Assembly (NCBI GenBank): GCA_964502665.1
Contig: CAZCXP010000019.1
Span: 1 to 24,576 of the forward strand
Direction: 5' to 3'
Length of the DNA: 24,576 nucleotides
From: SOKG01 sp964502665
Lineage (GTDB): Bacteria > Chloroflexota > Dehalococcoidia > SZUA-161
Below, one piece after another: positions 1 through 7,664 of this stretch. Made by a program: the position numbers and the translations under genes. Under the pieces are notes generated by a model. That model saw nothing but the letters and a program-made list of their open reading frames with translations. It had not been told where the DNA came from and did no database searches. Position 1 is the stretch's first letter. The number at the start of each line of letters is the position of its first letter.

Positions 1-2
1 AT

Positions 3-1166
3 TATAAGGGCTACAAGATTCCTACCGCGGCATGGATGATACTTTATGGAGAAAATGACCCGGTTTATCAGACACTAAAGGAGGTCGAGGCTCCCGAGAT
101 CGAAACGGTCCACACCGGGCCGGTGCCACAAATATACAGACTTGCTGGCAAGGACCATGAGATGAAGGGGAAGGGTGCGCTCAGAGACATGATTTCATGG
201 GCGAGCAAGGATAAGGATGAAGCAGATAAAGTAATGACTGCACTAAAAAGAGCTATTCTATGGTATGAGCCCCCGGATACGATAACCTTTCACGATTGGC
301 TGCTTCAGTATACCGACAGCAAAACGGTGCGTGATCTGTTTCAGTGTCTGGTTGCGGCTTGGGCTGGCGCCAATTCATGGGAACTCACTGCTGGACAGTG
401 GGTCAGGGTTCTAAAGGGAATGACGCTTGGCGGTAACCCTTTTATACTTAAGAATGGGGTGAAAGATGTCATAGACGCCCTGGAGAAAGTAATCAGGGAT
501 AATAATGGTGAAATCTTCACTAAGACAGCGGCAAGGAGGATTATTGTTGAGGATGGGATGGCGAGGGGTGTTGCCGCTGAGAGGGACGGAGAGGAACTGG
601 AAGTTGAAGCAAAGATGGTGATTAGCAATGTCGGCCCCAAAAGAACGATCGGGCTGGGAGGGGAGGATAATTTTGATCTAGGGTATCTGAAGGAGGTGAG
701 GGAACGGGTTAGGCCGGCGGCAGGAATAGACTACATGATAATAAGTGATGAGCCGTTGCTGGATCCGCCCACTGTACTTTTCACCGCAGATACTCGAAGA
801 CTCGAGTGTTTCGTAGGAGAGCGTACTCCCGAGGGCAAATATGTGGTGCGTACCGCTTCCGTGCCCCAGTCTACCATACTGTACTCTCCCACGAAGGAAT
901 ACGACATATTTCTACGAGACTTGAAGGAGACCTTTCCCAATCTCGAGAAGTGTGGTGGCAGAATACTAATAGCCCGGAACTTCTGCGGCGAGTGGCCGTT
1001 TTACCGGACCTGGCCAGGGGATTGTATCGGCCAGAAAACTTCAATTGAGAATCTATATAATGTTGGGGATGCGGTGATTCCAGGGGGCTGGGTTGGCGGC
1101 AGCGGAGCTGCCGAAAGCGCCAAAGTAGTGGTGGAAGACATTAAGGCAAGGGTGAAGCCAGGCTAA
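3..1166 (+). CDS. Phytoene desaturase-like FAD-dependent oxidoreductase (5' end outside window)
   Basis: The frame is open from the first bases of the window (codons from position 3 read YKGYKIPTAAW before the first in-frame ATG at 36), so about 388 C-terminal residues are visible and the N-terminal FAD-binding GxGxxG region lies off the edge. The C-terminus carries the motif typical of the phytoene desaturase / carotenoid isomerase / amine-oxidase superfamily: IENLYNVGDAVIPGGWVGG, where the Gly-Asp contacts the FAD. Internal segments such as GGNPFILKNGVKDVIDAL and VEAKMVISNVGP also fit this fold, being the substrate-domain entry and the return to the FAD domain. Members desaturate, isomerise or reduce polyenes and other lipids. 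The substrate is not readable here. CoA-transferases and an acyl-CoA dehydrogenase next door suggest lipid or acid metabolism as readily as carotenoids. The gene is convergent with the CoA-transferase pair. Confidence 0.75.
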   Translation, partial: YKGYKIPTAAWMILYGENDPVYQTLKEVEAPEIETVHTGPVPQIYRLAGKDHEMKGKGALRDMISWASKDKDEADKVMTALKRAILWYEPPDTITFHDWLLQYTDSKTVRDLFQCLVAAWAGANSWELTAGQWVRVLKGMTLGGNPFILKNGVKDVIDALEKVIRDNNGEIFTKTAARRIIVEDGMARGVAAERDGEELEVEAKMVISNVGPKRTIGLGGEDNFDLGYLKEVRERVRPAAGIDYMIISDEPLLDPPTVLFTADTRRLECFVGERTPEGKYVVRTASVPQSTILYSPTKEYDIFLRDLKETFPNLEKCGGRILIARNFCGEWPFYRTWPGDCIGQKTSIENLYNVGDAVIPGGWVGGSGAAESAKVVVEDIKARVKPG

Positions 1167-1202
1167 GATGCTGAGGTGGGGCTGATGCAGCACAGCTTGC
1201 CC

Positions 1203-1235
1203 GGGTGGGGCCAATTCATTTCACTTACCCCACCC
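1203..1235. terminator. Possible bidirectional terminator hairpin
   Basis: An 8-bp inverted repeat GGGTGGGG (1203-1210) / CCCCACCC (1228-1235) with a 17-nt loop lies between two convergent genes, the oxidoreductase ending at 1166 and the CoA-transferase ending at 1238. There is no long T-tract on either side, so intrinsic termination is only inferred from position and GC-rich pairing. Confidence 0.4.
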
Positions 1236-1237
1236 TC

Positions 1238-2497
1238 TTAGTAGATGACCTTTTCCCCCACCAGCTGGTCGAAGTTGGCTTGTGACATTCCCAGCAGTTG
1301 TTTGAAGACATATTCGTTGTCTTGGCCCAGTACAGGCCCGCTGCCGCGAATCCCTCCCGGCGTCTCGCTGAGCTTCCAGGGAATGCCGTAAAGTGTCTCG
1401 GTGCCGCTCTTGGGGTGATCGACCTCTATGAAGATCTCCCTCTCACGAAAGTGAGGGTCATGATACTGCTCCTTGGATATCATGAAGGGAGCAGCCGCTA
1501 CCCCCGACTTCTGGAGGATTTCAGTCACATCGTGAGGGGTATAGTTGGCAGTCCACCGGCCTACTAATTCGTCCAGGGCATCACGATTGATCAGTCTATT
1601 GTATCCATCTCTAAATCTCCCATCTTTGGTCCAGGGTGGGGATCCTATGGCCCGGCAGAAGTTGTGCCACTCCTCGTCTGTCTTGATAGCAATAGAGACC
1701 CATCCTTGCTCACCCTTGCACGGGTAGTAACCGTGGGGGGCCATATTGGCGTCGCGATTGCCCGTAGGCCCTTGAACCCGCCCGTTCATGATATAGTCCA
1801 TAAGCGGTTCGCCAAGGAGGGATGTTACAGCCTCCCACTCAGAGATGTCTATGTACTGGCCCTCGCCGGTCCGGTTGCGATGAATCAGGGCGATGAGGAC
1901 AGCAAGGGCCCCGTGTGTGGCAGCCACATGGTCTCCAAAAGCGAACATCGTTCCGCATGGTACCGATTCGTCGGGGTAGCCAACCAGGCTATCCAGTCCG
2001 GCGACGGCGGTTATGATAGGGGCATAGCCCCTAGTTCCTTTGAGGGGGCCGGTGTGGCCGGCAAGGCAAAGTGATACCACGATGATATCAGACTTTGTCG
2101 CTGCCAGGGAATCATAGCCCAGGCCGTAATTGTCCAACACGCCAGGTGTGAAATTGTCGGTAACGACGTCGCTTCTCTTGATTAACTCCTTAAGCAGGTC
2201 AGCTCCTTTAGGTTTAGTGAAGTCCACTGTTATGCCTAGCTTGCCCCGATTCAGGAGGTGAAACAGAGGGTTTAACTCTAGATGGTCAGGGTAGGCCACT
2301 GCTATGGCCTCCGGGCTCTTGTCAAGCAGGTCTTTGGGGGTGGGCGCGCCGCCCAACCTGGCATAGTCAATTCTGTTGCGTGATTCCACCTTGATGACCT
2401 CAGCCCCCATGTCCGCCAGTATGTGCGTCATCTGGGCCCCAGCCCAGGCAGAGCCGAAATCGACCACTCTATAGCCTTGCAGGGGATACTGTGCCAT
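1238..2497 (-). CDS. Class III CoA-transferase (CaiB/BaiF family), catalytic Asp present
   Basis: A 419-aa protein of the usual family length. The N-terminus (LQGYRVVDFGSAWAGAQMTHILADMGAEVIKVE) is the standard CaiB/BaiF opening, followed by KLGITVDF, SDVVTDNFTPGVLDNYGLGY and GQYIDIS. The catalytic aspartate that forms acyl-enzyme intermediates in formyl-CoA transferase aligns with Asp189 in FAFGDHVAATHGA. Family members move CoA from one acyl-CoA to a free carboxylic acid in the cytoplasm. The specific acid cannot be read from sequence. The start is the ATG preceded by AGGAGG 8-9 nt upstream. It lies 47 bp downstream of a second family member on the same strand, so the two are probably co-transcribed and may form a heteromer. 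The stop overlaps the edge of a hairpin shared with the convergent oxidoreductase. Confidence 0.92.
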   Translation of the reverse strand: MAQYPLQGYRVVDFGSAWAGAQMTHILADMGAEVIKVESRNRIDYARLGGAPTPKDLLDKSPEAIAVAYPDHLELNPLFHLLNRGKLGITVDFTKPKGADLLKELIKRSDVVTDNFTPGVLDNYGLGYDSLAATKSDIIVVSLCLAGHTGPLKGTRGYAPIITAVAGLDSLVGYPDESVPCGTMFAFGDHVAATHGALAVLIALIHRNRTGEGQYIDISEWEAVTSLLGEPLMDYIMNGRVQGPTGNRDANMAPHGYYPCKGEQGWVSIAIKTDEEWHNFCRAIGSPPWTKDGRFRDGYNRLINRDALDELVGRWTANYTPHDVTEILQKSGVAAAPFMISKEQYHDPHFREREIFIEVDHPKSGTETLYGIPWKLSETPGGIRGSGPVLGQDNEYVFKQLLGMSQANFDQLVGEKVIY

Positions 2498-2544
2498 GAA
2501 GCGAAGCCTCCTGGTCTATACGGGATGATAGATTGTCCATTGCT

Positions 2545-3762
2545 CTAGATAACCCCTGCTCCTCGCAGTTCCTCCAAGTCCTCTCTCGAGTAGCCCAGAC
2601 GTCCGCAGTATATCTCCTCATTATGTTCCCCCAGCTTCGGCGCTGGGCGCTCCAGCGCCCACGGTGTTTTGGAGAACTTGTAGGGAGCCCCTGGATACTT
2701 GAGTGTGCCGGTCTCATCCCGGTCGATCGTGGCGAAGAACCCCCGCTCACTGAGATGTGAGTTGTTCACCTCATCCTCCATGTTATATAGAGGCGCGAAG
2801 GTGATGGCGTTTTTCTCGAAGAACTCGAAGTGCTCTTTCTTGGTGCGCTCGAGGAACCACGGTGCCAGCAGGGCATCGACCTCCTCGGGATAGTCATACT
2901 CCATAGCACGCCGGTCTCGATACCTCGGTTCTTCAGCCCACTCAGGGTTACCCATCAACTCCAGGAGCTTCTTCCAATGTTTGATCTGAGGGGAGCAGAG
3001 GGCCATATACCCGTCCTTGCAAGGGATAAACCTTCCCGTAGGGTATGTCCAGCCGCCGCCTAGGTAGCCACCTCTCAGGTGTTCGCGTCCTATGAAGGCA
3101 TAAATGGTTACACCGAAGCCCACATGGTAGGTAGCCCAAACATCTGCTTCCGAAATGTCTATGTGTTGCCCTCGGCCCGTAGCATCTCGTGCAAGGATGG
3201 CAACCATTGTGGCCCCAGCGCCACTCACTGCGGCCTGATAATGGCCCATCGATAGGGGAAACGTTAACGGTTCCCGCCAGTGATGACCTATACTCTGGCT
3301 CACTCCACCGCAGGCGCAGCAGTTGATGGCATAGGCTTTGTAGTCTCTATAGGGGCCTGTCTGTCCAAAGGGCGTGATGGAGGTCACGATGAGGCGCGGG
3401 TTCAGCTCCCTGAGCCTGGGATAGTCGAGCCCCAGTTCATTCATAAGTTGAGGAGGGTTGTTCTCAACAAAAACGTCGGCGTCTTTGAGCAACTCTCTTA
3501 GAATGTCCCCGCCTTTTGATGTTCTTACGTCGAGGGTGATGCCCAGCTTGTTGGTGTTGAGATAGAGGTAGAGGCCACTTTTTTCAGGATGGGGGACATC
3601 GTCGGGAAACGGGCCATGATTTCTGGACTCATCTCCGGTGCTGGGCTCTTCGATCTTGATTACCTCAGCACCCATGTCAGCCATCAATTTGGTGCAGTAG
3701 GCCGCGGAAATGAAGCCGCCATATTCCACTACCTTGAGCCACGAAAGCGCCTTTTTGGACAT
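2545..3762 (-). CDS. CaiB/BaiF family CoA-transferase subunit, canonical catalytic Asp replaced by His
   Basis: A 405-aa protein with the complete CaiB/BaiF layout: LKVVEYGGFISAAYCTKLMADMGAEVIKIE at the N-terminus, then NKLGITLDVRTSKGGDILREL, SITPFGQTGPYRDYKAYA and TGRGQHIDIS. Aligned by hand to its neighbour without gaps over this stretch, the catalytic Asp position (Asp189 there) is His174 here (MGHYQAAVSGAG). That suggests a non-catalytic or altered subunit, as in heteromeric class III transferases where two paralogous subunits work together. It is first in a two-gene unit. The start has a GAAGGT SD and a plausible promoter at 3869-3897. An alternative is an independent enzyme using another residue. 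Confidence 0.9.
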   Translation of the reverse strand: MSKKALSWLKVVEYGGFISAAYCTKLMADMGAEVIKIEEPSTGDESRNHGPFPDDVPHPEKSGLYLYLNTNKLGITLDVRTSKGGDILRELLKDADVFVENNPPQLMNELGLDYPRLRELNPRLIVTSITPFGQTGPYRDYKAYAINCCACGGVSQSIGHHWREPLTFPLSMGHYQAAVSGAGATMVAILARDATGRGQHIDISEADVWATYHVGFGVTIYAFIGREHLRGGYLGGGWTYPTGRFIPCKDGYMALCSPQIKHWKKLLELMGNPEWAEEPRYRDRRAMEYDYPEEVDALLAPWFLERTKKEHFEFFEKNAITFAPLYNMEDEVNNSHLSERGFFATIDRDETGTLKYPGAPYKFSKTPWALERPAPKLGEHNEEIYCGRLGYSREDLEELRGAGVI

Positions 3763-3868
3763 TCAGTGGACCTTCAGTTGCCCTCTCCGATTACTCCCCA
3801 GGCTATCTAATCGGAGGGTACCGCTTGCCTTTGCCTTCAGTGTTACCCGGCATATGACAGCTGTTCAT

Positions 3869-3897
3869 ATTGTAACCGAATAGCGTCATTCAGGCAA
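3869..3897 (-). promoter_or_regulatory. Candidate sigma70 promoter for the CoA-transferase pair
   Basis: Read on the minus strand: -35 TTGCCT (3892-3897), 17-bp spacer, -10 TACAAT (3869-3874). It lies about 105 bp upstream of the CoA-transferase start, in the divergent intergenic region. Confidence 0.45.
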
Positions 3898-3914
3898 TCA
3901 ACGAACGATTCTGG

Positions 3915-3943
3915 TTGACGTAAACATCGCAAACAAGTAAACT
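3915..3943 (+). promoter_or_regulatory. Candidate sigma70 promoter for the acyl-CoA dehydrogenase gene
   Basis: -35 TTGACG (3915-3920), 17-bp spacer, -10 TAAACT (3938-3943). Transcription would start near 3950, after the upstream TTG codon at 3947, so it also argues for the downstream ATG at 4019 as the true start. Confidence 0.6.
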
Positions 3944-4018
3944 GCCTTGAAAGACAATAGCATCGTCGGTATCCCAGTCGAATATCGTCAAGCGAAGGCC
4001 GTGAGGAGGCAAGAGCAC

Positions 4019-5263
4019 ATGGACATCATGAAGCCCAACATCTATGATCCGTATGACCATCCTGAAGAGTGGCTGCCGGAGACGTACGATGCCTTGGAAA
4101 GGGCGAGGGACATAATTGAGGAGTGGTGGTTGCCCAACCGGCGCGCGCTTGACCGCCTGGGGGGCGTGCTGGCGATGACGGAGATGTCACAAGAGTACTA
4201 TGGCCTATACAAGGCGATAATAGACGAGGGGTTCTTCGGCAGAACCATACCCAAGGAATACGGTGGGCCTGGGTGGAACCTTCTCCAGTGCAGCCTGCTT
4301 TCCGCTGAGATTGTCAAAATGTCCCTCTCCCCGGCGATCGACAACCTGTTTGCCTACGGTGAGCCCATGGTTCAAATTCTCCTCAAATGGACCCCGGAAG
4401 AGGACGCCAAGAGGGAGTACCTGAAGAGAACTCTGGATGGAGGATTCTGCACCATTTTCGCCATGGATCCCGAGTCAGGCGTTGATGTGGGGGGAATGCG
4501 CGGCACGGCAGAGTTGAGGGGGGATTACTACTACCTCAACGGACCCAAGTGGTGGATGTCATCGAGCAGCCCGGGGCCGGTGGGACTAAATTGGCACTTA
4601 GCATTGATGAAAACAGATACCACCAAGCGCACAAGCGGACTCTCGCTGTTCATCATGAACGATGATGAGCCCGGTATTATCCGGGGGCGACACGGGGATA
4701 TTATGGGACAGAGGTGGGCCTGTGCCCGCTACGAAATACTGTTGAAGGACGTGAAGGTACACAAGAAGTACCTGGCGGCTGCGGAGGGCAAAGGACTGCA
4801 CGCCATAGTCGACGCCATGAATAAGCACATGGGCAATCAGGCCCTGCAGGCAGTTGGGGTTAACGAAGCTGCTATCAGGCAGGCTCTGGACTACACCACA
4901 ATTAACATACGATGGGACCATCCTCTGATCGAGTATCAGGGGGTCCATTTCCCCATAGCCGATATGTGGGTCAACGCTGAGGCTGGTCGTGCCTTAGCTA
5001 CCAAGGCCTGTAGGCTCTGGGACGAGGGTGATCTAGAGGCGATGCACGGCAAATGGTCCGTCCTCGCTTTCAAGTTCGCCGCCCCGGTTGCTCTCGATGC
5101 CTGCCGCAAGGCCATCGAACTCATGGGCGCCCGCGCCATCGAGAGAGAGGAAGGCTGGCTTCTGGAGTTTATGTACAGAGAGTCGATGATCTTACAGTTG
5201 TACCGTACGCCTAACATAGACCGGAAGTTCCTCGCCTCGTATCTCGTGCGCAGGAGGCTCTAG
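4019..5263 (+). CDS. Acyl-CoA dehydrogenase-like flavoprotein, C-terminal catalytic Glu motif absent
   Basis: A 414-aa protein. I chose the ATG at 4019 over the in-frame TTG at 3947 because GAGGAGG lies 9 nt before it and the best promoter would start transcripts after 3947. The ACAD architecture is visible: an N-terminal helical part ending in GRTIPKEYGGPGWNLLQ (about 74-90), the middle beta domain with MDPESGVDVGGMRGTAE (149-165) and YYYLNGPKWWMSS, and the C-terminal helical domain with RWDHPLIEYQGVHFPIADM (298-316). Such enzymes oxidise acyl-CoA to enoyl-CoA with FAD. The usual C-terminal base motif (YEGT) is replaced by LYRTPNID (394-401), with no Glu. The QxxGG flavin segment is also altered (ELMGAR). 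Activity is therefore uncertain. It is divergent from the CoA-transferase pair, consistent with a shared acyl-CoA pathway. Confidence 0.88.
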   Translation: MDIMKPNIYDPYDHPEEWLPETYDALERARDIIEEWWLPNRRALDRLGGVLAMTEMSQEYYGLYKAIIDEGFFGRTIPKEYGGPGWNLLQCSLLSAEIVKMSLSPAIDNLFAYGEPMVQILLKWTPEEDAKREYLKRTLDGGFCTIFAMDPESGVDVGGMRGTAELRGDYYYLNGPKWWMSSSSPGPVGLNWHLALMKTDTTKRTSGLSLFIMNDDEPGIIRGRHGDIMGQRWACARYEILLKDVKVHKKYLAAAEGKGLHAIVDAMNKHMGNQALQAVGVNEAAIRQALDYTTINIRWDHPLIEYQGVHFPIADMWVNAEAGRALATKACRLWDEGDLEAMHGKWSVLAFKFAAPVALDACRKAIELMGARAIEREEGWLLEFMYRESMILQLYRTPNIDRKFLASYLVRRRL

Positions 5264-5286
5264 CCTCTTCCTGACAACAAGGGAAG

Positions 5287-5961
5287 CTAGCTTCCGTCCC
5301 GTAATTTACTCTGCCGCAACTGTTCCCCCGCGTCCTTGAACTCATCCCAGTCTCTGCCCAACAGGGCTGACCACTCCATATAGTAATTCAGGATTTCATC
5401 CCAGGGAAAATCATCGTAGGGGCCGTGGTATTTAAGGTGTTGTACGTGCGGTTTCCCGTCGAGGTTGTAGGGCGAGTCCTTGGCGTCATTTACACCATCG
5501 AATTCCACCGGTACGAACCGTTTCCTGCGGCAAGTTTCGATGTCGTAGGCCGGACTGGCATGAATCCACCTGCCGTCGATGTACAACTCAGCATATCCAT
5601 GTAACGGAAGTATGTCACCTCCTCCTATCATTTCCCGAAACGTGTCTGATATGAGGTGGTCACGAACGTCGACCAACCCAATACGCGCAGGAATTCCCGC
5701 AGCTCGGGCCAGTGCCACGAGTAAAACTGCCTTTTGCTGACAGAACCCGTTGGCGGCTTCGAGGATTGCGCTTGCCCTATAGCAGTTGCGATCATGAAGC
5801 GGGGCATAGGCGTTGTGCTTAATCTTATCTCTTACGAAATAGTAGAGAGCTACAGCCTTCTCTCTATCGGTTTCCAGCCCTTCGGTTAATTCCTGTGCCT
5901 TGTCTCTAACAGACTGTGTGTCGCAATCAATAGTCTCTGTGCACTTCAAATGTCTTTCCAT
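5287..5961 (-). CDS. Transglutaminase-like superfamily protein
   Basis: A 224-aa protein without a signal peptide or membrane segment. The papain-like transglutaminase core is clear: EKAVALYYFVRDKIKH leads to the nucleophile region NGFCQQKAVLLVALARAAGIPARI (Cys74), then LHGYAELYIDGRWIHASPAYD with His121 and a candidate third residue Asp140. The usual DPT after the tryptophan is SPA here, a variant I recall from a bacterial branch with this ending. Members act as proteases, amidases or transferases, and many are uncharacterised. It converges with the acyl-CoA dehydrogenase gene, with a 14-bp palindrome (5282-5295) across the junction, and has its own promoter at 5992-6021. Its role is unknown. 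Confidence 0.82.
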   Translation of the reverse strand: MERHLKCTETIDCDTQSVRDKAQELTEGLETDREKAVALYYFVRDKIKHNAYAPLHDRNCYRASAILEAANGFCQQKAVLLVALARAAGIPARIGLVDVRDHLISDTFREMIGGGDILPLHGYAELYIDGRWIHASPAYDIETCRRKRFVPVEFDGVNDAKDSPYNLDGKPHVQHLKYHGPYDDFPWDEILNYYMEWSALLGRDWDEFKDAGEQLRQSKLRDGS

Positions 5962-5991
5962 TCGATTCCTAAGACCTCCCTACTGTCAATT

Positions 5992-6021
5992 ATGATACAT
6001 TTTCTGTTCGCTGGGTGTCAA
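5992..6021 (-). promoter_or_regulatory. Candidate sigma70 promoter for the transglutaminase-like gene
   Basis: On the minus strand: -35 TTGACA (6016-6021), 18-bp spacer, -10 TATCAT (5992-5997), about 30 nt before the start codon. A GGGAGG lies about 12 nt ahead of the ATG. Confidence 0.55.
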
Positions 6022-6114
6022 TTCGCGCAGGGGGAAATACACTTGTTCGATTTGCCGCACCCGCGCGACCCGCGATGGGCCATCAGCTATCCTTCTTCAC
6101 ATGATATTTTGAGA

Positions 6115-6139
6115 GGGGTCTTGTCAATAAGTGTGTAAA
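6115..6139. repeat. IS256-type terminal inverted repeat (single end)
   Basis: GGGGTC (6115-6120) followed by TTGTCAATAAGTGTGTAAA (6121-6139) resembles IS256/Mutator ends, which commonly finish in TGTGTAAA. It sits 2 bp beyond the stop codon of a transposase remnant on the minus strand, as expected for the 3' end of such an element. I found no matching opposite end in the window. Confidence 0.6.
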
Positions 6140-6141
6140 TG

Positions 6142-6425
6142 TCAGGCAACGGCGAGCACCTCTTCCCGTTTGATTTCTTTTTCTTCAAGTCCTTTGCCGA
6201 AGCCAAAGCTGAGGTGGACTTGAATCAGCTTCCCCGGTGCGTCCAGCCTCCGGAATCTCTGCTCCGCCAGCATGAGCATTTTCCAGATGACGGCGGTGGC
6301 ATTGTCCACCTTCCGGAATCTCTTCGCTGCATCCGTCCTGAGTCTCAGAGCCGCGAAGGCCACCCAGAGCGTCCTTGTCCGAAGCTGCAGCACCCAAGAT
6401 CCTCCTCTGCGGAGCTCCCTCCGAG
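6142..6425 (-). pseudogene. C-terminal remnant of an IS256/Mutator family transposase
   Basis: About 95 residues in one minus-strand frame match the C-terminal tail of Mutator/IS256 transposases: AFAALRLRTDAAKRFRKV corresponds to the usual xFATVRLRTKKTKG segment, and IWKMLMLAEQRFRRLDAP to the xxFKLxxxAxKRWRRLNxP segment. The catalytic DDE domain, which should lie upstream (beyond 6430), is missing. Upstream sequence runs into unrelated DNA before the GH130 gene. The stop codon is followed directly by one terminal repeat. So this is a truncated insertion sequence, not an active one. Confidence 0.68.
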
Positions 6426-6508
6426 CCCCTGAACCTCGTAAGAGCCGTTCTCTACATGGCTATTTCAGTAGCTACACGCCATGCAGAAGGTAACGATTTA
6501 GCGGAAGG

Positions 6509-7459
6509 TTACGAACTATGAGCCTTTAACCATTGAAGTAGATCAGGCAGATTAGCAATAGCGAGCGCTAGGCACTTGTCCGCTGCGCCATAATATAGCC
6601 TTATTTCTTCGCATTCAACAACCCAACCGCAAGGAAAAACTACCTTGTCTACATCACCAAATACCTCGTATCCCTCTTCTGGCCCGAAAACCCATTCATC
6701 CGATCTTGCGATTAATTTACAGGGATCGTTCAGATCGAGAAGAGCAAGACCGAGCCTGTAGATTACACCCCCGGGAGTCGTTCTCACGCCGTGGTACATG
6801 ACTAACCACCCATCTTCAGTTATTATCGGTGGTGGCGACAAGCCAACCTTATTCGCGTCCCACCATCCACCTCGTCTAGCTGGGAGGAGAATCCTGTGGT
6901 CTCCCCAGTGTTTAAGGTCGGGAGAGAACGATATCCACATATGAGCTAAAGTGTACGGATGGCTAGAAACAGGACGATGAATCATACCCCAACGACCGTC
7001 GAAACGTACAGGAAATAAGGCTGCATCTTTGTCCTCAGGGGGGAGAACTGGCCCACGGCGCTCAAAGCTCTGAAAATCTTCCGTTGTTGCAAGTGAAACC
7101 ATAGGTCCGCCCTCGGAGTAAGCAGTATATGTGATTGCCCACAGCCCAGCTTCCCCTAAGTATGTTATCCTGGGATCTTCTATACCCCAGATTTCTTCTG
7201 GGTTAGTATCTGGACATGGCAATATTGTCGGTTGTGAGTCAATGATCCAATTTCCTATGCCGTCTGAGCTTCGAGCCACAGTCAGGTGTGACATACCACG
7301 CCTATCCTCAACCCTCATGAGCAGAACCGTGTCCTCTCCAACTTTAGTAGCACCTGCGTTGAATACCGAATTAGCCGGATATGGAATATTCTCCACGGTA
7401 ACAATGGGATTGTTCTGGTATCTGCGAAAGACCTCACTAAAGACATCCCCTCTACTCAT
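6509..7459 (-). CDS. GH130 family beta-mannoside phosphorylase/hydrolase-like protein
   Basis: A 316-aa protein with the five-bladed propeller hallmarks of GH130: NNPIVTVENIPYPANSVFNAGATKVGEDTVLLMRVEDRRG near the start, the catalytic motif IWGIEDPRI with Asp95 as the expected general acid, then AALFPVRFDGRWGMIHRP (His161, Arg162), GWWDANKVGLSPPP and WLVMYHGV (His223). Characterised members phosphorolyse or hydrolyse beta-1,4- or beta-1,2-linked mannosides. The retained Arg and His residues would suit phosphorolysis, but I cannot assign a subfamily. No signal peptide is present, so a cytoplasmic role is likely. It lies downstream of a glycosyltransferase gene on the same strand but has its own likely promoter (7492-7518). 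The IS remnant lies beyond its 3' end. Confidence 0.85.
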   Translation of the reverse strand: MSRGDVFSEVFRRYQNNPIVTVENIPYPANSVFNAGATKVGEDTVLLMRVEDRRGMSHLTVARSSDGIGNWIIDSQPTILPCPDTNPEEIWGIEDPRITYLGEAGLWAITYTAYSEGGPMVSLATTEDFQSFERRGPVLPPEDKDAALFPVRFDGRWGMIHRPVSSHPYTLAHMWISFSPDLKHWGDHRILLPARRGGWWDANKVGLSPPPIITEDGWLVMYHGVRTTPGGVIYRLGLALLDLNDPCKLIARSDEWVFGPEEGYEVFGDVDKVVFPCGWVVECEEIRLYYGAADKCLALAIANLPDLLQWLKAHSS

Positions 7460-7491
7460 ATCTCTTCCTTTTCCTTGACCAGCCCCCGATT

Positions 7492-7518
7492 ATTATAACC
7501 CATCAACTTCTAAAGTTG
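7492..7518 (-). promoter_or_regulatory. Candidate promoter with inverted repeat for the GH130 gene
   Basis: A perfect -10 TATAAT (minus strand, 7492-7497) has no good -35. Instead the inverted repeat CAACTT-CTA-AAGTTG (7504-7518) lies 6 bp upstream of it. A weak core promoter plus a symmetric site suggests control by a DNA-binding protein. The start codon is about 33 bp downstream. Confidence 0.4.
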
Positions 7519-7585
7519 GACCTACAGGGGTGCAGGTGACTGCGAAAATGGGTCCACTGGTAATGTTCCTTTCTCGGCACATAAC

Positions 7586-7617
7586 GAAGCCCTTTGGCCC
7601 CCTAACCAAAGGGCTTC
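7586..7617. terminator. Strong hairpin, probable terminator
   Basis: A perfect 12-bp stem GAAGCCCTTTGG (7586-7597) / CCAAAGGGCTTC (7606-7617) with an 8-nt loop, in the gap between the glycosyltransferase and GH130 genes. On the minus strand it would end transcripts from the upstream glycosyltransferase unit. No T-tract follows it. Confidence 0.45.
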
Positions 7618-7664
7618 CGACCCTTATGTGACCAATTTATGACCAACTATTTCGAAATTGAACG

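Noticed and set aside
5282..5295. GGAAGCTAGCTTCC as an intrinsic terminator
   Set aside because: It gives only a 5-bp stem with a 4-nt loop, lacks a T-tract and overlaps the stop of the transglutaminase-like gene. It is mentioned only as a palindrome.
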